From: Globomyces pollinis-pini
Lineage: Eukaryota > Chytridiomycota > Chytridiomycetes > Rhizophydiales > Globomycetaceae
NCBI GenBank assembly: GCA_025399215.1
Contig: MU621114.1
Coordinates: forward strand, 6,547 to 70,546
Direction of reading: 5' to 3'
Length of the DNA stretch: 64,000 nucleotides
A program made the translations under genes and the position numbers. Below, one piece after another: positions 22,177 through 39,687 of this stretch. Under the pieces are notes generated by a model, which saw nothing but the letters and a program-made list of their open reading frames with translations, ran no database searches and was not told the DNA's origin. The number at the start of each line of letters is the position of its first letter. Positions within the stretch are counted from its first letter, which is position 1.

Positions 22177-23301
22177 ATGCGATTCAGAATCAGTCACATT
22201 GCATCGCTTAATACATCATGTCGTTCATTCGCATTTAAATCCAAGTCGACGGTTGAATATATTTATGGAGCGTCAGTTGTGATACCGGCGTTAGAAACTA
22301 AAAAAAGACGGTTTGGATAGATTGAAAATCGAATATGATTCTTAGAATTCAAAAATTGCTAGTTAGTGTTGATACCTTTCATGGGTCGATATTCAGGAAA
22401 CCAGTAAGAAATGCACAGAGCGTAGAAAAGGAAGGTAGTGCAGTAGACATAGCAATTGAACTGGCAATGGACTTGGAAATTCCAATTCAAGAATATCCTA
22501 GACAGAAATTGGACACTTTGACAGAAAATAAGCCAAATCAGGTATTGTTATACATGTTTATAAAAGGGCTTAGCTTTAATGACTGCACCATTTAACGTTC
22601 CGATGATAAAGTCATTAGGTCCCTTTAGTCCTCCAACAATCGACGAACCAGTCACTTATATTGCAAAAGAGACCAACACAAAACACATTGATTTCATGCT
22701 GAACACACGAAGAGCCTTTCCTTTGTGGTTGGGTAAGACAAGTGCTTTTTAATAGTAGCACTGGGTAATGAAAAGAAATAGTAACTGACCAAAAGATAGA
22801 GTTGTTGACCCACAGAATCTAGGTGCGATTATACGAACCGCCTACTTTTTTGGTGTTGATGGAGTTGTTATTACTGACAAAGAAAGGTACAAATACTATA
22901 GCTTATCCCACAGTGCTCCTTTGAATCCCACTGTCTCAAAAGCAAGTTCTGGTGCGATGGAAGTGATGGACATATTTAAAACGTCATCCATATCAAAATT
23001 TATTCAGGAATCATCAGAAGCAGGTTGGTACATATATGGAACGGATCTTAAAGGCGGTCCTGAGAAATCACTAGTAATTGATCCAACTTACGAAACGCCC
23101 AGCCTTCTCCATTCACCAACTATATTAGTGATGGGAAATGAAGGAATTGGACTTCGTTCCTCAGTAACCAAGTTATGTGATAAACATTTAATATTGAAAT
23201 CTGAGAGGGAAGAAGAGATGACAACGTCCAAATATCAGATTGATTCATTGAACGTATCTGTGGCTGCCGGTATACTAATTCAGCGTATCCTTGATAGTTA
23301 A
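22177..23301 (+). CDS. Mitochondrial large-subunit rRNA 2'-O-ribose methyltransferase (Mrm1-like, SpoU family)
   Basis: Six exons: 22177-22310, 22346-22541, 22567-22732, 22756-22764, 22796-22886 and 22914-23301. The first exon gives a basic, Ser-rich presequence (MRFRISHIASLNTSCRSF) followed by VEYIYGASVV, the usual SpoU N-domain opening. The catalytic domain shows DPQNLGAIIRTAYFFGVDGVV, SAPLNPTVSKASSGAMEVM, the knot loop VMGNEGIGLRS and LNVSVAAGILI. A 9-nt microexon supplies the residues VAL between FPLWL and DRVVDPQNLG, which fits family alignments. It would methylate a Gm in mitochondrial 21S-type rRNA. Confidence 0.88.
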
Positions 23302-23738
23302 CTTAATATATTTTACATTCAACATTTGGGCTAATACTGTTATTTGAACTTATTCACATGAATGTAAAAGATATATTTATGTTTTCCATGTGACACTCTT
23401 GATAAAACTTGGAGTTCGATTAAATGGACATTACTAGACATTTTCGATCCTTGTGTTCCAATCATTTTTACTGACGTGAGGTCTCGAATTTGGTGTGAAA
23501 CCATTTTCCACAACAAAACAAAACGAATTTAGAAAATTACCAAAAGCAAAGACAAAAAATGGAACGAGAATGTCGCGATTTTGCCAATGAGTAACTAATT
23601 TCCTGTCCGTGAAAATCCAAATCCAAGCTTTCATCGGATGGATCCGATATCCTGAAACACAACTTACTAAACCGGGACTTCATGAGCCTGCCGTACCTCC
23701 AACAAATTCAAACTTGAACTCTTCACGTTATTAAATAA
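23302..23738. other. Intergenic, no gene seen
   Basis: 437 bp between two plus-strand genes. A CRE-like TGACGTGAG word occurs around 23472. No coding frame is supported. Confidence 0.5.
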
Positions 23739-25661
23739 ATGAATTCAAACCAGGAATATTCCAGGGAGAATTACTACAACGAAGATAGAATGCCAAGTCC
23801 TTATAGAGATGATAATAGACTACAACCTACTCCTTATCGAGAACAAAGACAACCAAGTCCATATCGAGAAATTAGACAACCAAGTCCGTATAGACAACCC
23901 AGTCCTTCTCGTTCATTCGATACTAAACGCCCTTTGAATCGTCCTCCAAGCGACGACTCAAACAATAGTGACACCAGAAACTTATTCACTTCATTAAAAA
24001 CCGACATCCCTAAAGCTCGTTCTTATGAATCGCCTGCTTATCGAACAGCTACTCCAGAGCCAATGTCTGCAAATTTAAAGGAAGACTCTCGATTTATCAA
24101 TTCTCCATACTCCGCAAACTATGATTATACAAATCGCCCGTTATCTGATGAATTCTCGGATGATATGCAAATCCCATTCCATAATATCGCAAAACCACAC
24201 CCCAATGCATTTTCCTATGAAGATCCTCGCTATGTAAATAAAGGAATTGAAGATTATGGAAGTCAACCTCGTAGTCCCGGTTATGATTTTGATAATCTCC
24301 AAACCGATTCTGCAGTTGGACGCCAAGATAGTCCTCGAATGAATCAATATGGCGAAGATTTAACCCGATCCAACTCTAGAGATAAATACTATGAAAATGG
24401 TGATATTCATCGATCGAATTCAAAGGATAAATACTATGGAGACAATCTTCAAAGGTCCAATTCAAAAGATAAATACTATGATGAAAATCTTCAACGATCC
24501 AACTCAAAAGAGAAATATTATGGTGATAACACACGATATGATGATGAGAATTTAACAAGGTCCAACTCTAAAAACCAATATGAAAGAGATAATTATTATG
24601 ATAACCAAAACCTGCAAAGATCGAATTCCCGTGATCAATATTATTCTCCAAACAATCTGCAAAGGTCGAACTCAAGGGACAAATATTATGGCAGTCAAGC
24701 AGGTGCAGACAATTATCACTCTCCGCCAAATTTCAATACTGCACAGTCGTACTACCCTCCACCAAGCCCTATTAAGGCAGAACGTAGTGCACTTGCCTCT
24801 GCTTCCCCATTAGCATCTAAATCTTCTATCCCATCGAAGATGAACGAAAATAGGTTCAGTACCGCATCACACGCTGATACAGAAAGATACTGTTGTGGAT
24901 TTTTCACATCACAAAAGCAATGTATGACCATTTGCGGTCCTATCTCAGTTATTTTGTTTATTCTCTTTGGTAATATGAATCTTAACTAACTATTAGCCGT
25001 TGGTGGTTTTTTCCTATTCCCTCGTCTACCAAGTTTCGAAATGAGTGCACCTATCTCAACAAATGTACTTGATATGGGAGGAGTTCCAGAATTGATGGCA
25101 GCTTCAGAATCAAAACCATTTATTGCCACTTTTGCGTTACGTGTCAACATCAATGTCAGTTCTGAAAACTATATCAATTGGAAATTAGATACATTGACTG
25201 TTACTGGTATGCAAAAGTTTGTTTTCATATATTTTAGGGTATATCAAAGATCCAGAAACTGGAAATGCAATTGGTAAACAAATTGGAAAAGGAAATAGAA
25301 CTCAAATTACTCTGCGTTCAAAGCAAATCACCAGCTTTCAAATGGTACGTGAATACAAACTAAATTTTATTAGGATTTCCGTGTATACTATGCTCGAAAT
25401 ACACCCCTAACAAACGAAAATGTTTTACAAGATGAATTACTCAAGGCATTGATCTTTTCTTGTGGACCAGAATCGTTTGGTTATCAAGCATATAAATCTC
25501 ATCCACAAAAAGAAATCAAGTTGAGATTGTTACCTACTGTTCGACTTGATCCATTCTCGTTCATTGAATTGCCCATTTCAGAGGTAAACAAGAGATTCGA
25601 ATGTCCACCAGAAACGTTTCAAATGTTGGATTTATTCGCTAAAGCTCTTAAAAAGAAATAA
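23739..25661 (+). CDS. Repeat-rich fungal membrane protein with LEA-14-like outer domain
   Basis: Exons 23739-24969, 24997-25206, 25238-25344 and 25374-25661. The N-terminal half is a disordered Pro/Ser/Tyr/Asn-rich region. It has SPYR repeats (PSPYREIRQPSPYR) and about nine copies of an (L/H)QRSNSxDKYY unit at ~residues 205-320. Then come a Cys pair (RYCCGFF), one membrane helix (ICGPISVILFILFAVGGFFLF) and an ~190-residue beta-rich domain (FALRVNINVSSENYINWKLDTLTVTG). The layout matches fungal type II plasma-membrane proteins with a late-embryogenesis-type domain. The SNS repeats are likely phosphorylated. Function unknown. Confidence 0.65.
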
Positions 25662-25730
25662 TTTAGTACTCTCCACAATAAATAAATTTATAAACAGTCA
25701 ATGCAATGTCATTGTTGCAGCAATGATTTG

Positions 25731-25909
25731 ATTAGCAGCACGTCAATTTCCTCCTTGGGTTTCTGACGTACAAATTCCAACTTTTATAGTATCGAATTTT
25801 TCTACTCGTTTGCGACTGGAATTGTCAAATTGGGCCGGAAGATTGAAATGGAAGGTTTGGATTTCATGCTAAAATCAAGTGTATGTGTATTGAATGATGA
25901 ATAATAAGT
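25731..25909 (+). repeat. Direct repeat copy 1 flanking the repeat island
   Basis: About 180 bp, from ATTAGCAGCACGTCAATTTC to GAATGATGAATAATAAGT. It is clearly related (about three quarters identical by eye) to 27330-27513 in the same orientation. Shared words include TCAATTTCCT, GTTTCTGAC, GACTGGAATTGTCAAA and AAGATTGAAATGGAAG. Confidence 0.8.
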
Positions 25910-26195
25910 TATTTTGATATTGTAACAGTATTAATTGAGAAAAGCCTATTTTAACATATACTGTTATCCATATTTAAAATGCCAATATTGATATCGATAC
26001 TTTTGTAAATCACAACATACAACTTGTAATTGGCTTGAACTATGTGCACTTGGTGTTGTTTAGTCACGTTAGTTATAACACATTCTAACAGATATTAATC
26101 CAATGTTTATAATCTTGAAATGATACAGGTTTATTTTAGAAATCTATTGAGCTATAATCTCATTCTGCTACTCCCACCTCTAATAAGTGACGCAC

Positions 26196-26204
26196 TATAA
26201 ATAG
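26196..26204 (+). promoter_or_regulatory. TATA-box-like element
   Basis: TATAAATAG lies about 140 bp before the start codon of the putative small gene at 26345. Good consensus match; function inferred only from position. Confidence 0.4.
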
Positions 26205-26344
26205 CTTTGTCATTCATACTAAACTTACTTAACAAAATCGTCTACAAAAAAACCCGTTCTTCAGGTTATTTTAATCACGATATTACCTTTTTTCAAGATC
26301 AACTTAACTCCCATAATACCCTAGTGAATTTTTCTACTTTTTAA

Positions 26345-26734
26345 ATGGAACCGACAATAGATGTTCTTGGAAATTCTGCCTTTCAACTAGATATTATTCT
26401 TTATAGTGCTTCCCGTGTCTCATAATTTGATATTTCAGAAGTGATCTATCATAATCAAGGTCTGAAGAATCTCGCTACTATTACAACCAAAAAGCGAAAT
26501 GAAAATCAAATAGTATATACTATCAAAAAGAAAGAAAAGAATATGGGTTATTCTGGATTGTATTCTGTACTGGTGTTCATCCAATGTACATCAATTAAAA
26601 AAATATCACTTAAAGCTGTAACTGCAGAGGTAAACAGAGTTGAATTAGCAATTCAATACTTTTCAATACCCAAAATATTCTTTACAAATCATGGTAAAAG
26701 AAAGTTCAGTGAGCCACTAACTAGAACTAGCTAG
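26345..26734 (+). CDS. Hypothetical small protein in the repeat island
   Basis: Exons 26345-26414 and 26439-26734 with a 24-nt intron; 121 aa. Starts MEPTIDVLGNSAFQLDIIL, later KNLATITTKKRNENQIVYTI and IQCTSIKKISLKA, a pattern of alternating hydrophobic residues that suggests a beta sheet. No family is recognised. Its last ~55 codons form the left arm of a long inverted repeat, so the reading frame also occurs on the opposite strand at 26777-27157. Confidence 0.4.
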
Positions 26735-26742
26735 AACTACGT
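26556..26742 (+). repeat. Inverted repeat, left arm
   Basis: Positions 26556-26719 pair with the reverse complement of 26996-27159: 164 bp without gaps and about seven mismatches by eye (~96%). The homology then continues through a CTAGAACTA word that is doubled in this arm, up to 26742. Confidence 0.9.
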
Positions 26743-26776
26743 AATGTTTATTTTCTGTTGAAAGAGGTATGTTTTA

Positions 26777-27157
26777 TTAACTAAAAGCAGAAAAACACTT
26801 TTCCATGATTATTTTTCTACTAAGGGTCACGTCAATCTTTCTAATGCTAGTACTATCACTGGGACTCCTGCTGGTGCGATAGCACCTGAAGGATTCCTGT
26901 GATACAACCGGCAGAACTACTAGCGATAGTACCAGAAGGAGCATCTGAGAATTATTTCGGGAAGAGGCATAAACATTGAAGGACGTAGTTCTAGCTAGTG
27001 GCTCGCTGAACTTTCTTTTACCATGATTTGTAAAGAATATTTTGGGTATTGAAAAGTATTGAATTGCTAATTCAACTCTGTTTCCCTCTGCAGGTATAGC
27101 TTTGAGTGATATTTTTTTAATTGATGTACATTGGATGAAAACCAGTACAGAATGCAA
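26777..27157 (-). pseudogene. Partial inverted copy of the small gene
   Basis: An open frame of 126 codons whose first ~55 codons repeat the end of the gene at 26345-26734 (LVFIQCTSIKKISLKA, then NRVELAIQYFSIPK and FFTNHGKRKFSEPL). After the repeat arm it runs on into unrelated sequence. It lacks the first exon and upstream half, so it is best seen as a duplicated fragment rather than a working gene. Confidence 0.5.
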
Positions 27158-27159
27158 TC
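26983..27159 (-). repeat. Inverted repeat, right arm
   Basis: Reverse-complement partner of 26556-26742, separated from it by about 240 bp. The spacer and the sequence to the right hold small matching pieces too: GATAGTACCAGAAGGAG near 26925 and its complement CTCCTTCTGGTACTATC near 27231. Confidence 0.9.
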
Positions 27160-27329
27160 AGGAGTACCTGTGATATAACTGGCATCCTTCAGGTGCTATC
27201 CTAGTTACACTTCCGGTTTTATCCCAGGGACTCCTTCTGGTACTATCGCTAGTGGTTCTGCCAGTAGTGCCAATAGTTCTACTGCTAAAAAGACTGTCGA
27301 AACTGAAAATGCCAATGGTAATATTTTTT

Positions 27330-27513
27330 ATTAGCACACGGTCAATTTCCTTCTCGCGTTTCTGACATCAAAATTCAAATCAATATACAATAACGAAATT
27401 TTTTATTCATTTGTGACTGGAATTGTCAAAATGGGTCGCAAGATTGAAATGGAAGCTGTGCTTTGTGTCAAATAAAAGTAGGGTCAATATGTATTGAATG
27501 ATGAATAATAAGT
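27330..27513 (+). repeat. Direct repeat copy 2 flanking the repeat island
   Basis: Diverged same-orientation copy of 25731-25909, 1.6 kb away, ending in the identical GAATGATGAATAATAAGT. Confidence 0.8.
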
Positions 27514-27764
27514 AAATGTTTTTTGAACTTTAGACGATTAAATACCCTATAATTTCATTTAGGTAGCTGTACTGCATCCAAATAGTGTGCTGATTAATAC
27601 ATCAAGAGCGAACTCTCACAGATAATATATTGTACCTATAACGATATAAAACCTTAACTCACATGGACGATTGGAAAGTAGGTACAAATAAATCTCAAAT
27701 TTCGTGCGTATTATTTTTGGTAGCTGAGATGAAACTAGTTAGACCAGTTAGTTATATTAATCTT

Positions 27765-29942
27765 CTATTCAATAACTTCTTCGATTTCTTCAACTAATTC
27801 TTCAACAATTTCAGCAACAGCTTCATCAGTGTTGATTTCATCAGGATCGAATCCATAGAGTTCAATTCGTTCTGATTTTAATGCTTGGTGAGATTCTTCA
27901 TATTTGGCCAACATGTTCTTGTATTCTGCCCACATAGCACGACGAGCGGCTTGTACTTCTGCTGAAGCCTTATTAGATTCCATAGCATCATCCTCATCGA
28001 AATCTCTGCTGTAGTCTTTCAAGTTCTTCTTGATTTTCTTTTGTTCCTTTGCAGACAAAAGTGTCTTTGGGCGAGGACGCCAGAGAAATTGCTAAAATGT
28101 TATCTTAGGAAACAATACCTTTAGACCAGTCATATTTTGTTTTACCAGTTCTTGGCCAGTTAATGTCCAAAGTACTAAACCATTATCATTTGGGACAGAC
28201 CAGAATGAAATAGAAGAGACTACATATCTACCAGTAGGATCCCATTCAATGTCAGTGCACATGTAATGCTCTCCAGTTCCCATTAAACACAGATCATCAA
28301 CATCCCAGAATTGCAAATCGCCTTGTAATCCTTGCACTCCAGCAAGAACACAGAATCGTCCTTTTGGAGACCAAATGGCGCGATTGACACCTTTGGCATC
28401 AATATCCTTCAGTTCTTTGACACCTGCTGAAGCAGCGGAACTTGCATTGTTTGCTTGAACTTCAAAAAACTTGACACGCTGAGTTTGGTTTTCTGTCAAT
28501 AGCAAGGCAAATCGATTTCCTTTTGGCTCCCAGAACAAGTCAGTCATATCTTCTGTGACCTTTAATTCAACTACATCCACAGGAATATCTTTTTCCAGCA
28601 TTCTGAAAACTTCAAATGAAGTCACTAAGGTTAGTCGCCACCTCAATCTTCTTACCAGTGGTAGTTTTAGTTTTGTTTCTATCGACTCTTACAAGCAAAT
28701 ATTCACCCGAAGCCTGCCAAAAGAGTTTACACTATCATTAAAATAAAGGATTAAAATACATCGATCACATTGAAGAAATTCTTTGTTCGGACAATATTTC
28801 GTGATGGAATATCCAACAGAGTTACTCTTGCTGGGATATTTCCAATTTCTGGTGTCCAATAACTGATCATATTAGTTGAAGGTGACCAATAGAAGTCTAA
28901 AAGATTTTCAATCTAGAACGCTATTAGTAGAAAAGAAATACCTTAATACTCTTTTTATCAAGCAGACCCATTGATGGTGTTTCATAAACTGAAATGGCTC
29001 CTTGTGGACCTGTTGTACATTTAGCAATATATTTTCCATCATGGGACCATTTCATAATTGGCCATTCAGCAACTCCCTTGTCTTTAATTTTATCAGTTGG
29101 GAAGGATCGTAAAAGTGTGGTAGTAAGGACATCCCATACACACAAATTCTAAATATTAAATTTCTGCAATTATTTTACATGCAATTGCCCATCTATAGTT
29201 TTAAATGGTTCATGACTCCAAGTTATGACATATTTTTCATTTGGAGAGAACTCCACTTTTTGAGCATTTGGATGTAAAAATCGAGTAATTTTTTCCCATG
29301 AAGCACCTCCCCAAAGAGCGATTCCTTGATTGTGCAAAGTCACAAGATATGATCCTAATGGCGACCAGGAAATATAACTGTCGGACCACCCAGTACGTTC
29401 TTTGACTTTATCTGGTTGTTCTGCTTTGTTGTTCCAATAAACTGTCACATCATCACCTTTCATAATTGCAAATTGATCTCTTGCTCGAGGATCCATTAGC
29501 CATGATTTTAAATGCTCTTTTGGTTGGTATTCTTCAATTTCTGGTTCAACATATTCATCATCCATCTGAGTGTAAGTTTCAACATCGTCAAAAGCAAAAA
29601 CAGATAACACATGAGATTTATCTAGTCTATGTCCATCAGCTTGAGTAATAGCTAGTTTTGCTTGAGCAGCAGTTTCAAATTGCATAAAAAGGAAACCTTT
29701 GGATTTTCCATTAGGTCCCATTGGCATCTGAATTCCGTTTTCTTTTATTGTCCCAACATTTTTAAATATCTTTTGTTAATGATTAAGCTTGTAGATACCT
29801 TTTTGACAACGTTGATAAGTTTTTCTTCCTTTGAACCATCTACGACAGGAAGATTATCGATGACTACAATATTATCGAATGTAGTTGGCACAACTACTTT
29901 ATACTTCTCTTCAATATCACTAAAATCGATTTCTGCAGGCAT
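27765..29942 (-). CDS. Translation initiation factor eIF3 subunit b (Prt1)
   Basis: 661 aa, exons 29942-29799, 29769-29179, 29148-28942, 28912-28760, 28713-28656, 28624-28119 and 28091-27765. N-terminal RRM: NIVVIDNLPVV, then SKGFLFMQFETAAQAKLAI. The beta-propeller follows: LKSWLMDPRARDQF, WSPLGSYLVTLHNQGIALWGG, VEFSPNEKYVITWS, IMKWSHDGKYIAKC, FYWSPSTNMISYWTPE and FWEPKGNRFALLLTEN. A helical end carries FLWRPRPKTLLS then KIKKNLKDYS for the eIF3i/g contacts. The start codon lies only 40 bp after the stop of the upstream kinase gene. Confidence 0.95.
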
Positions 29943-29982
29943 TCGGATTTAGATGAATTTAGAAAAAAAAAAATGAAAAACT

Positions 29983-31988
<2,006 letters not shown>

Positions 31989-32054
31989 TGTGTGGAGAAT
32001 AAACAATATAGCACTTAGTGCTTAAAATCAAGGTTTATTATAAAAGAAATAATT

Positions 32055-33857
<1,803 letters not shown>

Positions 33858-33998
33858 TTGAGGTAATGGTAAAACTTTTGAAAGATTCACGGAGGTGGAT
33901 GGAAGCTAATTAATCCATGCCTTTGTGTAAAATGTGTGCACAAGATATACAACCGATGTCCAAAACACATGAGTACAAAATAAATTTATTAATATTAA

Positions 33999-35921
33999 TC
34001 ATGGTGATAGCATGCTGGGTGATTGTTGATTCGTCATCTCAGTAGGTGTTATTGGCACCTCCATGTCTGACAGAGACTTTACCCCAGCCGATATTGGTGG
34101 TTTTTCATTGGTATTCGAATTCTCCGCAGACGGTAGATGTAAAGCAACGCTAGGTTTGTTGTCTTCAGTTCGAGTTGTCAGTGAAAGAGTGTCTAAACTG
34201 TCTACGATAGGACTCTGTTCGTCGGCAGATTCGTCAATCTGTTCTTCTAAATCAATCTTTGATACACTTATTGCATTTTCATCTTCAAGTAACTTGCTAT
34301 GGCTAGATTTTGAGTCATCAATAGTATCATCTATCAGGTTGGATTCAGATTGTACAACTTCAGACTTTATACCAGCATCTAATGCTAAAGCTGCATCAGT
34401 TTCCGCAAAATTCATTGATTGGTCTTCCGAATTTGTTTCATTTTCATTTTGTTCGTGTGATTTGGACTGATGTGGACTTGGAGCAGCAGAATTAGCCACC
34501 GAATTCATACCGGAGACATCTCTTGCTGTCGGTAGATGCATAAGTACTTGATCGGGTTTCTCAAAATCAAAATTAGCATAGTAAACATCCATATGTTCCA
34601 TTTCAATTTCTTCTCGAGTTTTCTTTGGTGGTTCCTTTTTGACTGGCTCCGCTCCATTGTTCTCTTCAACTGGCTTTGTCCCAGTGAAAAACCTTGACAG
34701 TTTTTCTCCAAGTAATTCGGCAAAAGTCTTTGGTGCATTCGGATCGCGAGGCTTTTTTCGAGGTCTATAGCAAATTTCAGACCCACCATCAAGCATTTCT
34801 TCAATCAAGAGAGCTGGCGAGAAATTCATACTGTCTTCATTATTCTAACCATTAGTAGATGTAAAACAATACTGCAGGTCGATAGAGAGGGTGGATTCCT
34901 TTCGACTCCAGTAAATCCCAATCAAGCCCAGATAAAAAAGGATGAGTTTTAATTTGAGTTTCGAAACCTAAACCATCATTGGCATTACCGAGACGCGTTT
35001 CCAAATTTCGATCTAATAAACCAGTTAGAAACGCAGTTCTTTGAGGATTTGGCTCCACATCAATATCACAATATCTATTTCGTGGTGGGAATACCAATTT
35101 CATATGAGTAATATGCTCCTTAATTTCTTCTGCATCTTCCCCACCATTAAAGGGTAACTTAACCATTATATATTCGAAAACATACCTTTCTATAGATGCA
35201 TTCATACAGTACAGTACCAGTAGCCCACCAGTCGACTGAATAAGCGTACGGTTGTCCCAAAAACATTTCCGGTGCTTAAAAATCAGTGAAAAAGAGCAAT
35301 ACCCATGTAGTCCAATGTCCCGGATTCTGACGTAGCAATATTGTCAGCTAAACTGACCGCAATATTGAAATCTGTTAATAATAAATGTCCTTCAGCGTCC
35401 AACAAAATATTTTCAGGTTTTATATCTCTATAAAATAGTCAAAGGGTGTAACCACATATACCTATGAATGATCTGGCATAAGTGCATGTAGTTTAGTGCA
35501 GAACTCAATTCTGCTGTATAGATTTGAAGTGTAAAATCATCAATGATAGCCTTTTTGTCATTCAAGTGATACCTCAAATCTCCTCCCTTTGCAAAGTCTA
35601 TAACCATAAATAGATAATCATCATCTTGAAAAGCATATTTCAATCCAACAATGAAAGGTGAGTTTAATATTTGTAATAATCGGCGTTCTCGAAAAATGTG
35701 CATTGATGCTCTTTGCTTTATAACCTCCAACTTGTCCATATATTTCAGTGCATATTGTTTGTTTGAGTTTATTTCGGTAACAATCCGAACCTTTAAAATC
35801 AAAATTACAGTTCCGAATTACTTTTCCAAACGCACCTTGTCCTACAATAGCTTCCATATAAAAACGTTTTAAAGATACTAAAAATTAATTATTTCCAAAG
35901 CGTACAATCCTCATCCTCCAT
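33999..35921 (-). CDS. YANK/STK32-type kinase, tandem copy 3
   Basis: 581 aa, exons 35921-35906, 35877-35822, 35790-35462, 35427-35303, 35274-35186, 35157-34873 and 34844-33999. Motifs: [81 protein letters not shown]. The tail opens [20 protein letters not shown] as in copy 2. It then runs about 240 residues of Ser/Asp/Glu-rich sequence with many SES/SDS acidic clusters, likely unstructured and phosphorylated. Confidence 0.88.
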
Positions 35922-36145
35922 GCTCTTAAATTACTGATACTAAAGAAAGAACTCATACGAGTGGGCGTCGCTGAAAAGGGGATTGCATGGAATTGTCTTC
36001 AACGCCCCTTTCCAACAGCTCAAACCAATAAGTGCACTAAGAGACAATTTACCAACACTAATTACCAACTATTATTAAAAAAACACGGTATTTTTATTAA
36101 ACCACTGCTGAATCGCGTGCTACTTGGTTGGTCACTACCATAAAC

Positions 36146-37648
36146 TCAATCATCATTACCTGCATTAGGTGCAACAACGGGAGCTGTTCATTAGATTATA
36201 ATGTCACATACCTGATTCTTCCATCTCTTTTATTGCCTGTGCAATTGTTATCCTTTCTTCAGTTTCTTGTTCTGGTACTTCTGCGATCGACATCTTTTTT
36301 GCTAGCGGTACTGGATCTTGGCCTGGTAGTTGCATTACTGGTTGGTTTGGCAATTCAAAATCATACGGAACATATAGGAGGTCCATTTGGTCTAACTCCT
36401 TTTCTTCCCTTGTTTTTTCTGCCGTAGGGCTTTCAACCTTTGGTTTAAAGAAACTACCAAATATTCTAGAGGTGAAAGACTTCCTACTAGTTTTGCTTTT
36501 TCTTGGCTTATACTCTACTTCCGTTCCTCCAATAATCATTTCCTCTATTTGCAATGTTGGAGAAAAGTTATCCTTTCTCTAAAAATAAGTTTCCATCCAT
36601 AGATACCGTTGGTTTATATTTTGGATGATACATTTTTTTCTCTGCTAGATTCCAATCAACATTTTCAAGAAACGGATGTGACTTGATTTGCATTTCAAAG
36701 CCCCTTTCGTTATTTGCGTAGCCCAAACGTTTAGTAACATCCCTTTGAAGCAATCCTTCAAGGAAACTGGTTCGTTTTTCATTAGGTATCACATCATTTC
36801 CTTGTGCTGTCTTTGATGGAAATATTAATGGTTGATTTGCAATGTTTTCTTTGATTGTTTCAGAAGATCCACCACCGAATGGACGCTATATTTTAAAGAG
36901 ATGTTTATAGTACCGTACGATATACGCATTCATAGAGAATAGTACCAGTTGCCCACCAATCGATGGAAAACGCATACGGTTGATCAAGGAACATTTCAGG
37001 AGCTAATATTAAGCTACATAAAGTAATACCCATATATGTTAATGTACCTGATTGCCCAGTTGGCCTACGTGCTTCAACCGACAACGCTAAATTGAAATCA
37101 GTGAGATAGATGTGTCCTTCAGCGTCCAAAAGCAAATTTTCAGGCTTTAAATCACTAACACTAAGATTTGACACCATTACCGATGAATAATATGTTTGGT
37201 ATGCATGTAATTTAAAGCTAATCCCATTTCTGCTGCATAGACTTGCAGAGTTAAATCGTCGATCATAACTTTTGGATTGTTCAAATGAAACCTTAAATCA
37301 CCACCCTTGGCTAACTCAATCACCATAAACAAATGGTCATCATCTTGGAATGCATATTTCAAACCAACTATAAATGTACAATTAAGTTCTTGCAGTAACA
37401 TTCGTTCTCTAAAAATATGAATCATTGCACCTTGTTTGATAATTTCTTTCTTGTCCATATATTTAAGAGCATACTGCTTTTTTGACCTCTTTTCAGTAAC
37501 AATTCGGACCTAATAATGATCAAAATTGTGTTCTGATGTTACGTTTCCAAATGCTCCTTGGCCCACAATTTCTTCGGTATTAAAACGCTTTAACGATACT
37601 GGTGATTAATATTCTATCTGAATTACATTCTTCTGGTTTTTTACTCAT
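36146..37648 (-). CDS. YANK/STK32-type kinase, tandem copy 4
   Basis: About 434 aa, exons 37648-37627, 37598-37543, 37509-37181, 37154-37030, 37002-36914, 36885-36607, 36578-36212 and 36183-36146. Motifs: [105 protein letters not shown]. The shortest copy. The 3' end is uncertain: a further 25-nt intron (GTAATG..GGTAG) would carry the frame to about 36098. Confidence 0.85.
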
Positions 37649-37804
37649 TAAACAGAAGAAATTTCTTGTGGATATTTTAAATTTGACCGTGGATTTTCCC
37701 ATACACATCAATCCCTAGGACACGTATGTACATGTTCAATTAAGGTATTTTTATTAGCAATACTTTTTAATAACTTCACTATTTAGCATTAATTACATTC
37801 TTTC

Positions 37805-39687
<1,883 letters not shown>

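Noticed and set aside
25731..27513. Direct repeats read as LTRs of a retrotransposon
   Set aside because: No reverse transcriptase, integrase or primer-binding site between them, and the repeats are too diverged and lack TG..CA ends.
34063..34470. Plus-strand open frame opposite the kinase copy 3 tail
   Set aside because: Antisense shadow of a Ser/Asp-rich coding stretch with no independent support.
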